Positions 8,841 through 17,978 of a DNA stretch of 64,000 bases are shown in pieces. This DNA comes from Nodularia sp. NIES-3585. Lineage in GTDB: Bacteria; Cyanobacteriota; Cyanobacteriia; Cyanobacteriales; Nostocaceae. The first letter of the stretch is position 1. The number at the start of each line of letters is the position of its first letter. The notes beneath the pieces were generated by a model. It saw only the letters and a list, made by a program, of their open reading frames with translations. It had not been told where the DNA came from and did not search any database. The stretch lies in the NCBI RefSeq assembly GCF_002218065.1, contig NZ_BDUB01000001.1, forward strand, positions 2,885,270 through 2,949,269, in the 5' to 3' direction. The translations under genes and the position numbers were made by a program.

Positions 8841-10141
8841 CTGTTAAAGGAACAGCCTACGATATCCAGCCCAAAGGTGATGCGGCACAAACCCGAATTA
8901 AAACTCTACGGGTAAAAGCAGGTTGGGCTGTTGATAACATTCAAGTTGAATATGAAACTTTAGACACAACAGGAGCAGAAACTTATCTGTCTCCAGCCTG
9001 CGGTGGAGGAGGCGGGAACTTAGTAGAATTTTCCTTAGATGCTGACGACTATATCACAGAGGTGATCGGTTCCTGGGGAAGACAAGCACCTGATTATCCT
9101 AAGCAAGAAATTGTGACCTTACAATTTAAAACCCATAAGGGTGTCACCTCTCCTGTGATGGGTGGCGGGAATGCTAAAAAAGATGTTGAACCCTTCTCAT
9201 TGAAAGCTCCCCCAGACTGTGAAATTATTGGTTTCTTTGGTGAACATGGAAATACTTTGTATAACTTGGGGATTTATCTGCAACCCGTATTAACAAACAA
9301 TCTGGTGGACGATTCCGAAGAAGCGGTTGCAGAGTTTATCGGAGGCGAAAAAACAGGAACAGCAACCGGAACAATTGCGATCGCAGACATTTCCCACAAA
9401 GGTCAAGTCAACCGTACTCAATCTGACGAATACGTTGAAATAGTCAATCAAGGCACAGAAACCGCCGATCTATCGGGATGGAAAATTTCCTCTGGCTTGA
9501 GCAAGAGACAAGCTTTTACCTTTCCCGTCGGCAGCAAACTAGAAGCAGGTAAGAGTTTCCGAGTTTATACCAACGAAGTTCACCCAGAAACTGGTGGCTT
9601 CAGTTTTGGTAGTGGCACGGCTATTTGGAATGATAAAGGGGATGAAGCCAAACTATTTGATACCCAAGGTAATCAAGTTTCCACCTTAGCCTATGGCGCA
9701 AGTGGTATTCCAGGTATCAAAGCCGAGTTAGATGTACCCCAACTGGTAGTAAAAGTTAGCCCCTCAGCGATTAATCAGCAGATGGCAATGGGCAGTAAAG
9801 TCACCTTTGTTGATGCCCTAAAACTAGCAATTCGCAGTTTCCTAGAAGATGCTGAAGAGATTGAAAGCCCGTTAGGTCAAATGCTCAACGATCCCGGTGC
9901 TTTTGATTTACCACAGGGAGCCGAGCCAGCAGCAGCGACAAAAGTATTGCGTTCTTATCTCAATCAACCCACCTCCAGCCTAACATTGCAATCAGCCAAC
10001 AGTCAGTATCCACCAGAAAATGGGGAAAAGGTTGACACCAACTGGATTTTCTTATTACAAATCGGGGAAATTAGCGGTCTTTATTGGGTAATTATTGACC
10101 GTTCTGGGTCTAAAGCAGCCTACAACTACGGGGTGAGCTAG
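7391..10141 (+). CDS. Multidomain protein: two LamG domains, jacalin-like domain, lamin-tail domain
   Basis: A 916-residue protein with a mosaic of carbohydrate- or surface-binding modules. Residues about 5-225 and 245-465 are two LamG/concanavalin-like domains (LDLGQKPEF-like start, NQWHHVAGSYDG, KVYVDGVLKATQAI, LRLWNV-like end), nearly identical to each other. Residues about 490-640 resemble a jacalin-like β-prism lectin (GWAVDNIQVEYE, YITEVIGSWG, IIGFFGEHGNTLYNLGIYLQP). Residues about 665-770 resemble a lamin-tail domain (DEYVEIVNQGTETADLSGWKI). The last 140 residues are unassigned. There is no classical signal peptide, so export would need another route. An extracellular binding or adhesion role is likely but inferred. 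Confidence 0.8.
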   Translation: MNNQQCVLVFDGQNDYVDLGQKPEFKIPKNITVEAWICASSQRKWSGIFGNVFDTGLTESGYSLSLDGSSGIYFGLEPNSQGSQHMPYLSSGANTLNLNQWHHVAGSYDGQEIKVYVDGVLKATQAIACDSINYNTENNLTIGVYKDNNEFYPFSGKIAEVRLWNVARSEDEIKADMNRRLVGNETGLVGYWPLNECSGNTVTDKTGKGNNGTINGATWQEDELPVQTQTSQTVKPGPQGSTENNQQCVLVFDGQNDYVDLGQKPEFKIPKNITIEAWICASAQKEWSAILSNIFDTNLKESGYGLLLDGKSGIYFAVEPSSQGSQHMPYLSSGTNTLNLNQWHHVAGSYDGQQIKVYVDGVLKATQAIASDSINYNYENNLLIGLYKDDNDYYAFPGKIAEVRLWNVTRSEDEIKADMNRRLVGNETGLVGYWPLNECSGNTVTDKTGKGNNGTINGATWQEDELPIQTQTSQLAKQGPQGSTVKGTAYDIQPKGDAAQTRIKTLRVKAGWAVDNIQVEYETLDTTGAETYLSPACGGGGGNLVEFSLDADDYITEVIGSWGRQAPDYPKQEIVTLQFKTHKGVTSPVMGGGNAKKDVEPFSLKAPPDCEIIGFFGEHGNTLYNLGIYLQPVLTNNLVDDSEEAVAEFIGGEKTGTATGTIAIADISHKGQVNRTQSDEYVEIVNQGTETADLSGWKISSGLSKRQAFTFPVGSKLEAGKSFRVYTNEVHPETGGFSFGSGTAIWNDKGDEAKLFDTQGNQVSTLAYGASGIPGIKAELDVPQLVVKVSPSAINQQMAMGSKVTFVDALKLAIRSFLEDAEEIESPLGQMLNDPGAFDLPQGAEPAAATKVLRSYLNQPTSSLTLQSANSQYPPENGEKVDTNWIFLLQIGEISGLYWVIIDRSGSKAAYNYGVS

Positions 10142-10260
10142 TCAGGGTAAACCTAGCAAGCGTGTCACGAGGGGCAAGTAGTACAAAGCCTCTTCTAGTA
10201 TGACACTACACAGAAAATATCAAATCACTCCCACCATTGCCCTTCGGACACGCTACGCGA

Positions 10261-10353
10261 ACACAGGTAAGTTTAAAAGTGTAAAAAATTTGTACAAATA
10301 GAAACTATTTGTTACAGATACTACTATTCCAATGTCATCTTTATAGACTTAAC
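10261..10353 (+). repeat. Imperfect direct repeat, right copy
   Basis: This matches the monooxygenase 3' end at 6851-6915 (ACACAGGTAAGTTTAAAAGT, then TACTACTATTCCAATGTCAT), with an insertion of about 20 bases in the middle. It lies in the 349-base spacer 10142-10490, which also contains the dispersed repeat-like CGGACACGCTACGCGAACAC. No gene was seen in that spacer. Confidence 0.65.
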
Positions 10354-10490
10354 GCAAAATCAAAGTATGGGTTGTCATTGAATACCCATAATCCCTAACT
10401 TAGCTAGAAGGGCTATAAACTTGTCCAACTTCCATCCCCAAATGTAGCTAAACCTGGGGACTTTGCGTATCAATAATCAAGAAATAGCCC

Positions 10491-11243
10491 GTGAACAATA
10501 AACAGAAAAATATTTTTTTTCAAATTCATCAAAATATACCCAGAGAAGGGCCTGGTGATTCAGAATCTACGAAAAATGCTTTCTTAAAATTGGTTGATTT
10601 ACCACCACATCCCCAAATTCTAGATATCGGTTGTGGCCCTGGCTTTCAGACTTTAGACTTAGCCAGCCTAACTAATGGGACAATTATTGCTATTGATAAT
10701 CATCCTGTTTATGTAAATGAACTCAAACAGAAAGTGCTTCAGCAAGGATTATCAGAAAAAATTACTGTAATCAACGCTGATATGTTTGCTCTTGATTTTC
10801 CGGATGCAACTTTTGATATTATTTGGGCGGAAGGTTCAATATACATTATTGGGTTTGAAAATGGACTGAAGCAATGGAAACCCTTGTTAAATCAGAGAGG
10901 GTATTTAGTAGCTTCAGAACTTACATGGCTTAAACCTAACGCACCAAAAGAATTAAAGGAATTTTGGAATGAGGGTTATCCAGCCATGCAGGACATTGAA
11001 GGTAATTTAAAGATTATCCAAAATAGTGGCTACAAAATCATTAACTATTTTGTACTTCCAGAATCAGCTTGGTGGAATCACTACTATCAGCCTCTAGAAG
11101 AAAAACTACAGGGTTTACGAAAGCATTACCAAGATGATACAGAAGCTCTGGAAGTGATCAATATGGAGCAATTGGAGATTGACCTTTATCGTAAATACTC
11201 GGAATATTATAGTTATGTGTTTTACATTGGGCAAAAATTGTAA
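10491..11243 (+). CDS. Class I SAM-dependent methyltransferase
   Basis: A 250-residue Rossmann-fold methyltransferase. Motif I is ILDIGCGPGFQTLDLA (about residues 40-55), the acidic ribose-binding loop is IIAIDNHPVYV, and motif II/III are around INADMFALDFPDATFDIIWAEG, which is also where substrate contacts usually start. It should use S-adenosylmethionine; the acceptor is unknown. The second half has helices and a YWWN-like aromatic patch (ESAWWNHYYQP) that may cap the substrate pocket. The GTG start is assigned; no strong ribosome site is visible. It is a single gene, convergent with the patA-like gene. Confidence 0.85.
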   Translation: MNNKQKNIFFQIHQNIPREGPGDSESTKNAFLKLVDLPPHPQILDIGCGPGFQTLDLASLTNGTIIAIDNHPVYVNELKQKVLQQGLSEKITVINADMFALDFPDATFDIIWAEGSIYIIGFENGLKQWKPLLNQRGYLVASELTWLKPNAPKELKEFWNEGYPAMQDIEGNLKIIQNSGYKIINYFVLPESAWWNHYYQPLEEKLQGLRKHYQDDTEALEVINMEQLEIDLYRKYSEYYSYVFYIGQKL

Positions 11244-11309
11244 ATCATCATGAAATATAGCTAAAAAATATTTACTAAATAAGGTATTTATGATATGTAA
11301 ATTAACTAA

Positions 11310-12416
11310 TTAGCTGATGTGTTGAAAGATTATTTTCAACAAATCCCCTTGTATAAAAGGTTTAGCTAAAAAGCCAGAAGCTCTGACAAACTTGGCTCTA
11401 GCTCTATCTATCAGCCCTGTTCTACCTGTCACCATAATCACAGGTGTATTTTTCAAAGATGAGTGCTTACGTAACAAAGAGCATAATTCATACCCATCTA
11501 AATTAGGCATCTCAACGTCTAATAAAATTATGTCGGGTTTAGTACGAACAATTTGCATTAAAGCATTCAAGGAATCGCTAATTGTCATCACAGAAAACAT
11601 TTGCTCGTCTAAGTAATTTTTAATAGTGTTTAATACTGTAGGACTGTCATCAATACAGAGTATTTTGTAAAGATTTTTGTCAGTAGTTGGTGTAGTTCCC
11701 TGACCGCTATTATAGATATTATGAATATTGTTAGTTGATACGCCGTGAGAGTATGCAGTTTTACTGCCTTCACTGACTCTAGGAGATTTTTTTACAGATT
11801 GGGTTTGAGGTTGTGGCTGATTTAACCGCTCAACTGGCAAAGTTTTTATTGGAGAAACTGGCGATGTTTCGCTATAGTTTCCACCACGGCTACCCTTTTG
11901 ATGCTGTTCGACTAATAACCGGATATTTAGATGACAGTATTTTGGCATATCATCTAGAAAGCTTTCCGGGACAAATTCATAACTTCCCTCTTCTAAGCTC
12001 AAAAATGTCTCCAAGACTTCTAAAGCCAATTGCTCTATGAGTATCGCTGCTTGAGCAGGATTAATGTATTTTTGGCTGACTAACCAACAAATAGCTAGAT
12101 AATCTGGGTTTGGGATTGCCTGATTCTCAATACCATGTTCAAATATCGCCCGCAACTGCTCATCAATTCCGTGAGGAAGAGTCGAGATTTGCGGACTTAA
12201 GCTTTGCAAGTTTCTGTAAAGCGGCTCAAACATCTTTTCGGAGTAGCAGGCGTAAATCAGCTTACCCTCTTCTATATAGATTGACCAAGAGCCAGATGTG
12301 CTAAAGACTTGCAAACAACCATTAACAGTCTTACTAGTGATTTTTTTGAGCAGCGATATGGGTTGAAGCTTTTGGAAAAATCTATATCTACTAATGGGAA
12401 GTGTCTTCATCGGCAC
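11310..12416 (-). CDS. patA: PatA-type response regulator (PATAN domain plus receiver)
   Basis: A 368-residue protein with an N-terminal PATAN/DUF4388-like domain (about residues 4-175: ARYRFFQKLQP-type start, IYIEEGKLIYACYSE, NPDYLAICWLVSQKYI), a Ser/Pro/Gln-rich linker, and a C-terminal CheY-like receiver (about 250-368). The receiver keeps the acidic pair in CIDDS, the phosphoacceptor Asp300 in LLDVEMP and Lys in LAKPF. In Anabaena PatA controls heterocyst spacing: patA mutants form mostly terminal heterocysts. The identification rests on domain order, size (about 379 aa in PCC 7120) and its place next to the pec-cpc cluster, which I recall for PCC 7120. A second ATG lies two codons downstream. 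Confidence 0.85.
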   Translation of the reverse strand: MPMKTLPISRYRFFQKLQPISLLKKITSKTVNGCLQVFSTSGSWSIYIEEGKLIYACYSEKMFEPLYRNLQSLSPQISTLPHGIDEQLRAIFEHGIENQAIPNPDYLAICWLVSQKYINPAQAAILIEQLALEVLETFLSLEEGSYEFVPESFLDDMPKYCHLNIRLLVEQHQKGSRGGNYSETSPVSPIKTLPVERLNQPQPQTQSVKKSPRVSEGSKTAYSHGVSTNNIHNIYNSGQGTTPTTDKNLYKILCIDDSPTVLNTIKNYLDEQMFSVMTISDSLNALMQIVRTKPDIILLDVEMPNLDGYELCSLLRKHSSLKNTPVIMVTGRTGLIDRARAKFVRASGFLAKPFIQGDLLKIIFQHIS

Positions 12417-12895
12417 AGATTTGAGATATAATTAACATCCTCTGTCAAAATTAGTGAATAACCTTTTGAGAATTCACAATCAGATTTTCAAAATTAGTGT
12501 ACAGCTAAATATAGCGGTCACATTTGAGTTAGTACAGATACTCTTCACCCCTAACTCCTAATTTCCCAATATCTGGTAAGCTATAGTTCAACAAACGACA
12601 ATTTACTGCCTCAGACCCAGGAATGCTATTGCAAAACAGTAAAATAATCCCCCTGATTGCCGGCAAATAGGATTGCAAAAACCAGTTTGATTGTCTGTTG
12701 TTACGTTAATTTGGCTAATTTAACAGTAGCTTAACTCCTACATACAGACTATTGGCTCTAGCCCATCAGTAGCAAAACTGTTGCTATTCACCGTATTTCT
12801 GAAATTGATATCGACTCCATCAGCACTTAAAGATGGGCTTAACTAGGATAGGCTGTACTTTAATTGACTAAGTATCTATTCGGGTTAGTGTCTTA
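12417..12895. other. Upstream region of patA
   Basis: A 479-base non-coding stretch between patA and an IS element. It should hold the patA promoter on the minus strand. No NtcA-type GTA-N8-TAC site or long hairpin was recognised. No gene was seen. Confidence 0.5.
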
Positions 12896-14083
12896 AGCTG
12901 TTGTGCAGCTAAATCGAATAAACAGCGTTACCTTTATTTTTAACTTTGCGCTCCCATTTAATAATAAGACCTCCTTCGTTCAGTAATTTATTTAATAACT
13001 CTTCTAACTGTTCTACCGACTCAAATAACCTATGAGCTATATATTCTTTTGCCGAATGCCATACCAGTTCAATTAAATTAAAATCTGGACTATACGGGGG
13101 TAAGAACTCCAAAATAATATTTGGCATTTCTACTTGAATAAGATATAAAATATCTTTTCTTTTATGGTAACTAGCGTTATCAAGAATAATCACTATTTTA
13201 GCCGAACCATTATTAAAATCTTCTGACTTATTTCCTGCTGCTATCCATTCTTCTTTCAAAAAATGATTGAGAGATTTCAACTGTTCATAAAAGACATCTG
13301 CATTTCCCCGTTTAATAACAAAATTTATTCTTTTCTTGTCATGATAACGCAGCCCTCCCATAATATTCACTCTTCCTCTTCTTCTTTGTCCTGTCACCTT
13401 TTTTCTGTTACCTTTTCTTCCCCATGTTTTTCTTCTTATCACTCTTAAACTAAATCCACTCTCGTCCCAAAACCATACCTGTAAACGCTCTGGAGTTGAT
13501 TCTGTTATTTTTAAATATTCGGCTAATTTTTCTTTAAATAATTTACGCTTCTCTGGATCTTGTTTGTCCTCCAGGCTATACTTTGCCCAAAGGTAAACGT
13601 ACTTTTTTCTCTCTAAAATCCTCCTCACTTGCGAGCTACTTAACTTTATTCCTGTCTCTAATTCTAAATATGTCGCTAGTCTTGCTGATGTCCATCTCCC
13701 GAATTCATATCCACATTCATCAGGGGTTTTCTCAATTACTTCCAATAACAAATTTTCGTATTCTTTAGTCGCTTTCCGGAAGTTACCTTCTCTTCTTCCG
13801 TCTAAAAAACTTTCTATGTTATCCGGATCACCATGCACTGCCCAATATGCTACTGTTGTATATGCAATGTCTAAAAACTTACTAATCTCTTGGTAAGTTT
13901 TCCCATCATTCATCAACAATAATATCAGTATTTTCTCTCTTACATAAGGATTATCTTGCTCTTTTAACTGTTTTAATAGCCTCTCTCTTTGTTCTTGAGA
14001 TAGATAGTTTTTTGCTGGCATACTTTACAGGCGATCGCTTAGTTACTTAATGTCATATTATACAATCTAGCTGCACGACAGCT
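12896..14083 (-). mobile_element. IS630-type insertion sequence
   Basis: The element is bounded by 15-base terminal inverted repeats, AGCTGTTGTGCAGCT at 12896-12910 and its near-perfect complement AGCTGCACGACAGCT at 14069-14083 (one mismatch). On both sides the element is flanked by TA (12894-12895 and 14084-14085), the target duplication of the IS630/Tc1 superfamily. The length is 1188 bases, and it carries one transposase gene that appears intact. Confidence 0.9.
12909..14021 (-). CDS. IS630-family transposase
   Basis: A 370-residue uninterrupted transposase. The N-terminal helix-turn-helix (YQEISKFLDIAYTTVAYWAV, about residues 38-57) would bind the terminal repeats. A winged-helix segment follows (SSSQVRRILERKKY). 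The catalytic DDE triad is present: Asp in VWFWDESGFS, Asp in IVIILDNASYHK, Glu in PPYSPDFNLIELVWH. It cuts and pastes the element at TA dinucleotides. The gene nearly fills the element, with its stop only 13 bases inside the left end. Intact triad and good terminal repeats suggest recent insertion and possible activity. Confidence 0.93.
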   Translation of the reverse strand: MPAKNYLSQEQRERLLKQLKEQDNPYVREKILILLLMNDGKTYQEISKFLDIAYTTVAYWAVHGDPDNIESFLDGRREGNFRKATKEYENLLLEVIEKTPDECGYEFGRWTSARLATYLELETGIKLSSSQVRRILERKKYVYLWAKYSLEDKQDPEKRKLFKEKLAEYLKITESTPERLQVWFWDESGFSLRVIRRKTWGRKGNRKKVTGQRRRGRVNIMGGLRYHDKKRINFVIKRGNADVFYEQLKSLNHFLKEEWIAAGNKSEDFNNGSAKIVIILDNASYHKRKDILYLIQVEMPNIILEFLPPYSPDFNLIELVWHSAKEYIAHRLFESVEQLEELLNKLLNEGGLIIKWERKVKNKGNAVYSI

Positions 14084-15238
14084 TAGAAGGTGCTTGAGAT
14101 TGTCAAGTTTATGTCTAGTAAGGTTTAGGCGAAATTTTCCCTTGCACAACAAGAACAGTAAATTTTTGCCAAAGGGGAGTTTCCTGATAATTTATGTCTT
14201 GTCCGCTTGATTGCTGATTAAACCTAGAATCACTTCAGCCAAAGCTACACTTTATTTCCCCTAGCCGCCTGTGGGGAGGGGTTGGGGAGCTAGTACGTTG
14301 CGAACGTTTTTTTCAAAGTTGTAGCAACTGGCGTGGAATACTCGGTTAAGCAAATTCGTGAGCCGAAAACCCTTGTAGAGACGTTCCATGGAACGTCTCT
14401 ACACTCCTTAACCGAAAAGTATTGGGCGTGGTGGGATGCAATGAATCTGATCATCGGAGACTAATTATCCGGAATTGATTTACACGTCACAAGCAGTGAA
14501 AAAATGTCTAGTCTTGTGTAGTGATAAACAGTCACCCTGCACCATTTTTAGTGCCAGATACCATAATTTACAGCTAAATCCAAGAAGTATAGTACAGACC
14601 AAAAAAATAATTTTTTTCAGCTAAATGGTAGATAGCAAATAGTTTGCTTACTAATTTTTAGGTTACTATAATTTTTCAAAAAAGCAACAAAAACTTTGTG
14701 AATATCATAATGAATAAGTAAAGGAAATATGAATAACAATTAGGGGCAATTTCCTATACTTTTTTACCGCAACTCTAGTTTGACAAGAGCTACCGTGCTT
14801 ACACGTATTGTTAAATAAACAAATAATTATGATGTTACATGACATTGATAACACATAGAATAGTAGTAATTATAATAAGTATTCAATTATATATGGCAGT
14901 CCTAAATGATTCATGAACTTCTGTATTTATATTTTGGGTTTCTTGTACTAAAGTTAACTCAGAGAATCTCTAATATCAGATTTTTCGCGTTTATTAGACA
15001 GTTGGCTTATAAATGTAAACTGTATGAAAACTAAGCTGGTTGGGGTGGATAAATGCTTTGCCAGTTATAAACCTTTTTCTAATTGCGGAACCGAAACAGA
15101 AACACTTACAGTTAATGAGCGCTTGATAACTGGCGATCGCTACTTAATTTTTTTCTGACTCGGCGGTTCGTTAAAATTAACAAAGTGGCAAGCTCTCCGT
15201 GCTTTACTGCCACAAAGAGGAATTAATTCAGAACAATT
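14084..15238. other. Long non-coding stretch between the IS element and the pseudouridine synthase
   Basis: About 1.15 kb in which no convincing gene was found on either strand. It holds a common GGGGAGGGGTTGGGGAG-type repeat near 14272-14289, a 30-base perfect palindrome at 14374-14403 and a HIP1 octamer near 15134. Just before the next gene, GTGGCA (15185-15190) and TGCCAC (15208-15213) can pair as a leader hairpin. Small RNAs cannot be excluded. Confidence 0.55.
14374..14403. repeat. Perfect 30-base palindrome
   Basis: TGTAGAGACGTTCCA is followed directly by its exact reverse complement. GTAGAGACGT-type palindromes are dispersed repeats in Nostocales genomes. It could form a cruciform or RNA hairpin. 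Confidence 0.85.
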
Positions 15239-16198
15239 GTGACCGCATTTAATTTAGAAGTCGAAGAAACAGGCGATAGCTTCGCTCACACCTCCGGTGA
15301 ACGCCTTGACCGCTACCTTTCAGAAAAATTACCTAATTTATCCCGTTCTCGCATCCAGCAACTAATTGAACAGGGAAATGTTCACCTGAATGAGCAAATC
15401 TGCACAACTAAAAAAGTCAATGTCAAAACAGGCGATCGCATTATCTTAGAAATTCCAGAAGTCCGACCCCTAGAAGTGCAAGCCGAAGATATTCCTCTAG
15501 ATATCCTCTATGAAGACGACCATATCCTGATTCTTAACAAACCTGCTGGTTTAGTCGTCCATCCTGCACCCGGTCATCCTGATGGGACTTTAGTCAATGC
15601 TTTGTTAGCACATTGTCCCCATCTTCCTGGAATTGGCGGTGTCCAGCGTCCAGGGATTGTGCATCGCTTGGATAAAGATACAACAGGAGCGATCGCGATC
15701 GCTAAAACCGACATTGCCTATCACAGCCTCCAAGCCCAACTCCAGGCAAAAACCGCACGGCGAGAATACTTAGGTGTAGTTTACGGTGCGCCCAAAACCG
15801 AAACTGGCATTATAGACGAACCCATTGGTCGCCATCCCCAAGATAGAAAGAAAATGGCAGTAGTCCCGATAGAAAAAGGCGGACGTAATGCGGTAACTCA
15901 TTGGCAAATCCTAGAAAGGCTAGGAAACCAGACATTAATCCTCTTTCAATTAGAAACTGGACGCACCCATCAAATTCGCGTCCACAGCGCCAAAATCGGT
16001 CATCCCATCGTCGGCGACCCCATTTATAGTTCTGGTCATTCCGTGGGGGTCAACTTACCAGGTCAAGCATTGCACGCTTGGCGATTAAAGTTGCAACATC
16101 CAGTCTCTGGGGATTTGATTGAGGTAACAGCGCCCCCTCCTCATACATTCACAACTTTGCTAGAAGTTCTCCGCCGACGACTTGCTATGTCCTCTTAG
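15239..16198 (+). CDS. RluA-family 23S rRNA pseudouridine synthase (RluD-like)
   Basis: A 319-residue enzyme that isomerises uridine to pseudouridine in RNA. An S4-like RNA-binding domain covers about residues 20-80 (GERLDRYLSEKLPNLSRSRIQQLIEQG). The catalytic domain follows, with HRLDKDTTGAIAIAKT around residue 141 carrying the active-site Asp, and ETGRTHQIRVH near residue 240. The domain order matches RluD, which modifies helix 69 of 23S rRNA, but substrate choice within the family cannot be read safely. The GTG start at 15239 is chosen because it gives the usual N-terminus; the ribosome site is weak. It is followed by nested hairpins before the pec cluster. Confidence 0.9.
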   Translation: MTAFNLEVEETGDSFAHTSGERLDRYLSEKLPNLSRSRIQQLIEQGNVHLNEQICTTKKVNVKTGDRIILEIPEVRPLEVQAEDIPLDILYEDDHILILNKPAGLVVHPAPGHPDGTLVNALLAHCPHLPGIGGVQRPGIVHRLDKDTTGAIAIAKTDIAYHSLQAQLQAKTARREYLGVVYGAPKTETGIIDEPIGRHPQDRKKMAVVPIEKGGRNAVTHWQILERLGNQTLILFQLETGRTHQIRVHSAKIGHPIVGDPIYSSGHSVGVNLPGQALHAWRLKLQHPVSGDLIEVTAPPPHTFTTLLEVLRRRLAMSS

Positions 16199-16262
16199 AA
16201 CTTAAATCTGAGAAAATTTTTTAGACTTTCCTTAACTTAAGTTTATAAAAAATTACAAACAG

Positions 16263-16323
16263 CTTTTGTTGAAAATAAGTGTTTAATCGCAGTAACAGCC
16301 TATTAAACGCTTATAAACAAAAG
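16263..16323 (+). terminator. Nested hairpin downstream of the pseudouridine synthase
   Basis: The outer arms CTTTTGTT (16263-16270) and AACAAAAG (16316-16323) pair perfectly. The inner arms at 16276-16287 and 16302-16313 pair over 12 bases with one G-U. Only a short T run follows (TTTT at 16326-16329), so it may terminate or stabilise the transcript rather than act as a classic intrinsic terminator. Confidence 0.5.
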
Positions 16324-16883
16324 GTTTTCCAGACATTAAGGATTTCTAATCAATATTTGGCTATCAAATGATTCTCGTTTTTATTTAGACAATAAATATT
16401 GAGAAATGTTACATAAGGCACAAAATTTTAATCATCAAATCTCTGCTTACTGGGTTTTCAGAGTTCAAATGTCAGTATGTCTATATATATAAGCTTTATT
16501 GACTACCAAGCCGCTGATAATATATGAGAATATGTAAAGTTAAACTAAGTAAAATATTTAATTGTAAAGTTGCGACTCATTCAAAATTACTAGAAGTTGT
16601 ACATAGCAAGTATTTCGTGGCAAATCTGTATAGATTCACACTATTTTACAAAACTAAATAAAAAAGTAACTCAAGCAATATATAAAATACAAACAAGGTT
16701 TCAAAACCAATTAGAAATCGAGCAAAATTAAAGCTTTTTGCTGATACTGAGTCGCACCGATTCAGGCAAAAAATTCATTGTTTTACATGAGTTTTTGCTG
16801 GAGTTTGTGTTGGTTTTTTACTTGATTAATTAATTGCTATTGACCTAATAAAAAACTGCAATAACCTTGAGGAGAATTTTAAA
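16324..16883. other. pec operon leader and promoter region
   Basis: A 560-base AT-rich region upstream of pecB without coding content. A strong light-harvesting promoter and long 5' leader are expected here. A good ribosome site (GAGGAG) precedes the pecB ATG. No specific regulator site could be assigned. Confidence 0.55.
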
Positions 16884-17402
16884 ATGCTTGACGCTTTTTC
16901 CAAAGTAGTTGAACAAGCTGACAGAAAGGGTTCTTACCTGAGCGGTGACGAAATCAATGCATTATCAGCAGTAGTCGCTGATAGCAATAAACGGTTAGAT
17001 ACAGTTAACCGACTCACAAGTAATGCTTCCTCAATTGTGTCTAATGCTTATCGTGCTTTGGTCGCAGAACGTCCCCAAATATTTAATGCTGGTGGCGCTT
17101 GTTTCCACAACCGTAATCAGGCCGCTTGCATCCGCGATTTAGGATTTATTCTCCGTTACGTCACCTACTCCGTATTAGCAGGTGATGCCAGCGTCATGGA
17201 CGATCGCTGCTTGAATGGTCTGCGCGAAACCTATCAAGCCCTTGGTACTCCTGGTGATGCAGTAGCTTCAGGAATTCAAAAGATGAAAGATGCAGCCCTG
17301 AGTATTGCGAATGACTCCAATGGCATTACTAAAGGTGATTGCAGTCAGTTAATGTCTGAAGTGGCTAGCTATTTTGATCGGGCTGCTTCTGCTGTTGTGT
17401 AA
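16884..17402 (+). CDS. pecB: Phycoerythrocyanin beta subunit
   Basis: A 172-residue phycobiliprotein beta chain of the rod-tip pigment phycoerythrocyanin, located in the phycobilisome on the thylakoid surface. Phycocyanobilin attachment cysteines are Cys82 ([10 protein letters not shown]) and Cys153 ([10 protein letters not shown]). The pecB-pecA-pecC-pecE-pecF order and the [10 protein letters not shown] segment separate it from CpcB. At position 72, where most beta subunits carry the methylated Asn, this protein has Ala (GGA versus GGN in CpcB). It is the first gene of the cluster, with GAGGAG 8 bases before ATG. Phycoerythrocyanin is typically induced by low light. Confidence 0.95.
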   Translation: MLDAFSKVVEQADRKGSYLSGDEINALSAVVADSNKRLDTVNRLTSNASSIVSNAYRALVAERPQIFNAGGACFHNRNQAACIRDLGFILRYVTYSVLAGDASVMDDRCLNGLRETYQALGTPGDAVASGIQKMKDAALSIANDSNGITKGDCSQLMSEVASYFDRAASAVV

Positions 17403-17480
17403 GTAAGTTGATTTTGTCAAAAATTTTTCAAAGCTGATTGTTTAGTAATTTAGTCAAAAATAGCGGAGATTCAGAGAGTC

Positions 17481-17969
17481 ATGAAAACACCTTTAACCGA
17501 AGCGATCGCATCTGCTGATATTCGCGGTTCTTACCTGAGTAACACCGAAATTCAAGCAGTTTTCGGTCGTTTCAACCGTGCTGGTGCAGGTTTAGAAGCT
17601 GCTAAAGCCTTCACAAATAATGGTAAAGCATGGTCAGAAGCAGCAGCGAATCATGTTTATCAAAAATTCCCTTACACTACTCAAATGAGTGGCCCTCAAT
17701 ACGCCTCTACCCCAGAAGGTAAATCCAAGTGCGTGCGGGATATTGACCACTACCTCCGCACCATCAGCTACTGCTGCGTAGTTGGCGGTACTGGCCCCTT
17801 AGATGAATATGTAGTTGCTGGCTTGAGTGAACTTAACAGCGCCTTGGGTTTATCTCCTAGTTGGTATGTAGCCGCTTTAGAATTTGTCCGCGACAATCAT
17901 GGTTTATCCGGTGATGTTGCTGGTGAAGCTAATACCTACATCAACTATGCGATTAACGCCTTAAGCTAA
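17481..17969 (+). CDS. pecA: Phycoerythrocyanin alpha subunit
   Basis: A 162-residue alpha chain that carries phycoviolobilin, formed by isomerisation of phycocyanobilin during attachment by PecE/PecF. The attachment site is Cys84 ([13 protein letters not shown]). Two adjacent cysteines at 98-99 (SYCCVVGG) are the pair known in alpha-PEC to modulate its photochemistry by redox state. CpcA in this window has SLVAGG there. Together with neighbouring pecE/F this makes the assignment firm. It lies 78 bases after pecB and is followed by a long-range stem-loop region that separates it from the linker gene. Confidence 0.95.
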   Translation: MKTPLTEAIASADIRGSYLSNTEIQAVFGRFNRAGAGLEAAKAFTNNGKAWSEAAANHVYQKFPYTTQMSGPQYASTPEGKSKCVRDIDHYLRTISYCCVVGGTGPLDEYVVAGLSELNSALGLSPSWYVAALEFVRDNHGLSGDVAGEANTYINYAINALS

Positions 17970-17978
17970 CACAAAGCC

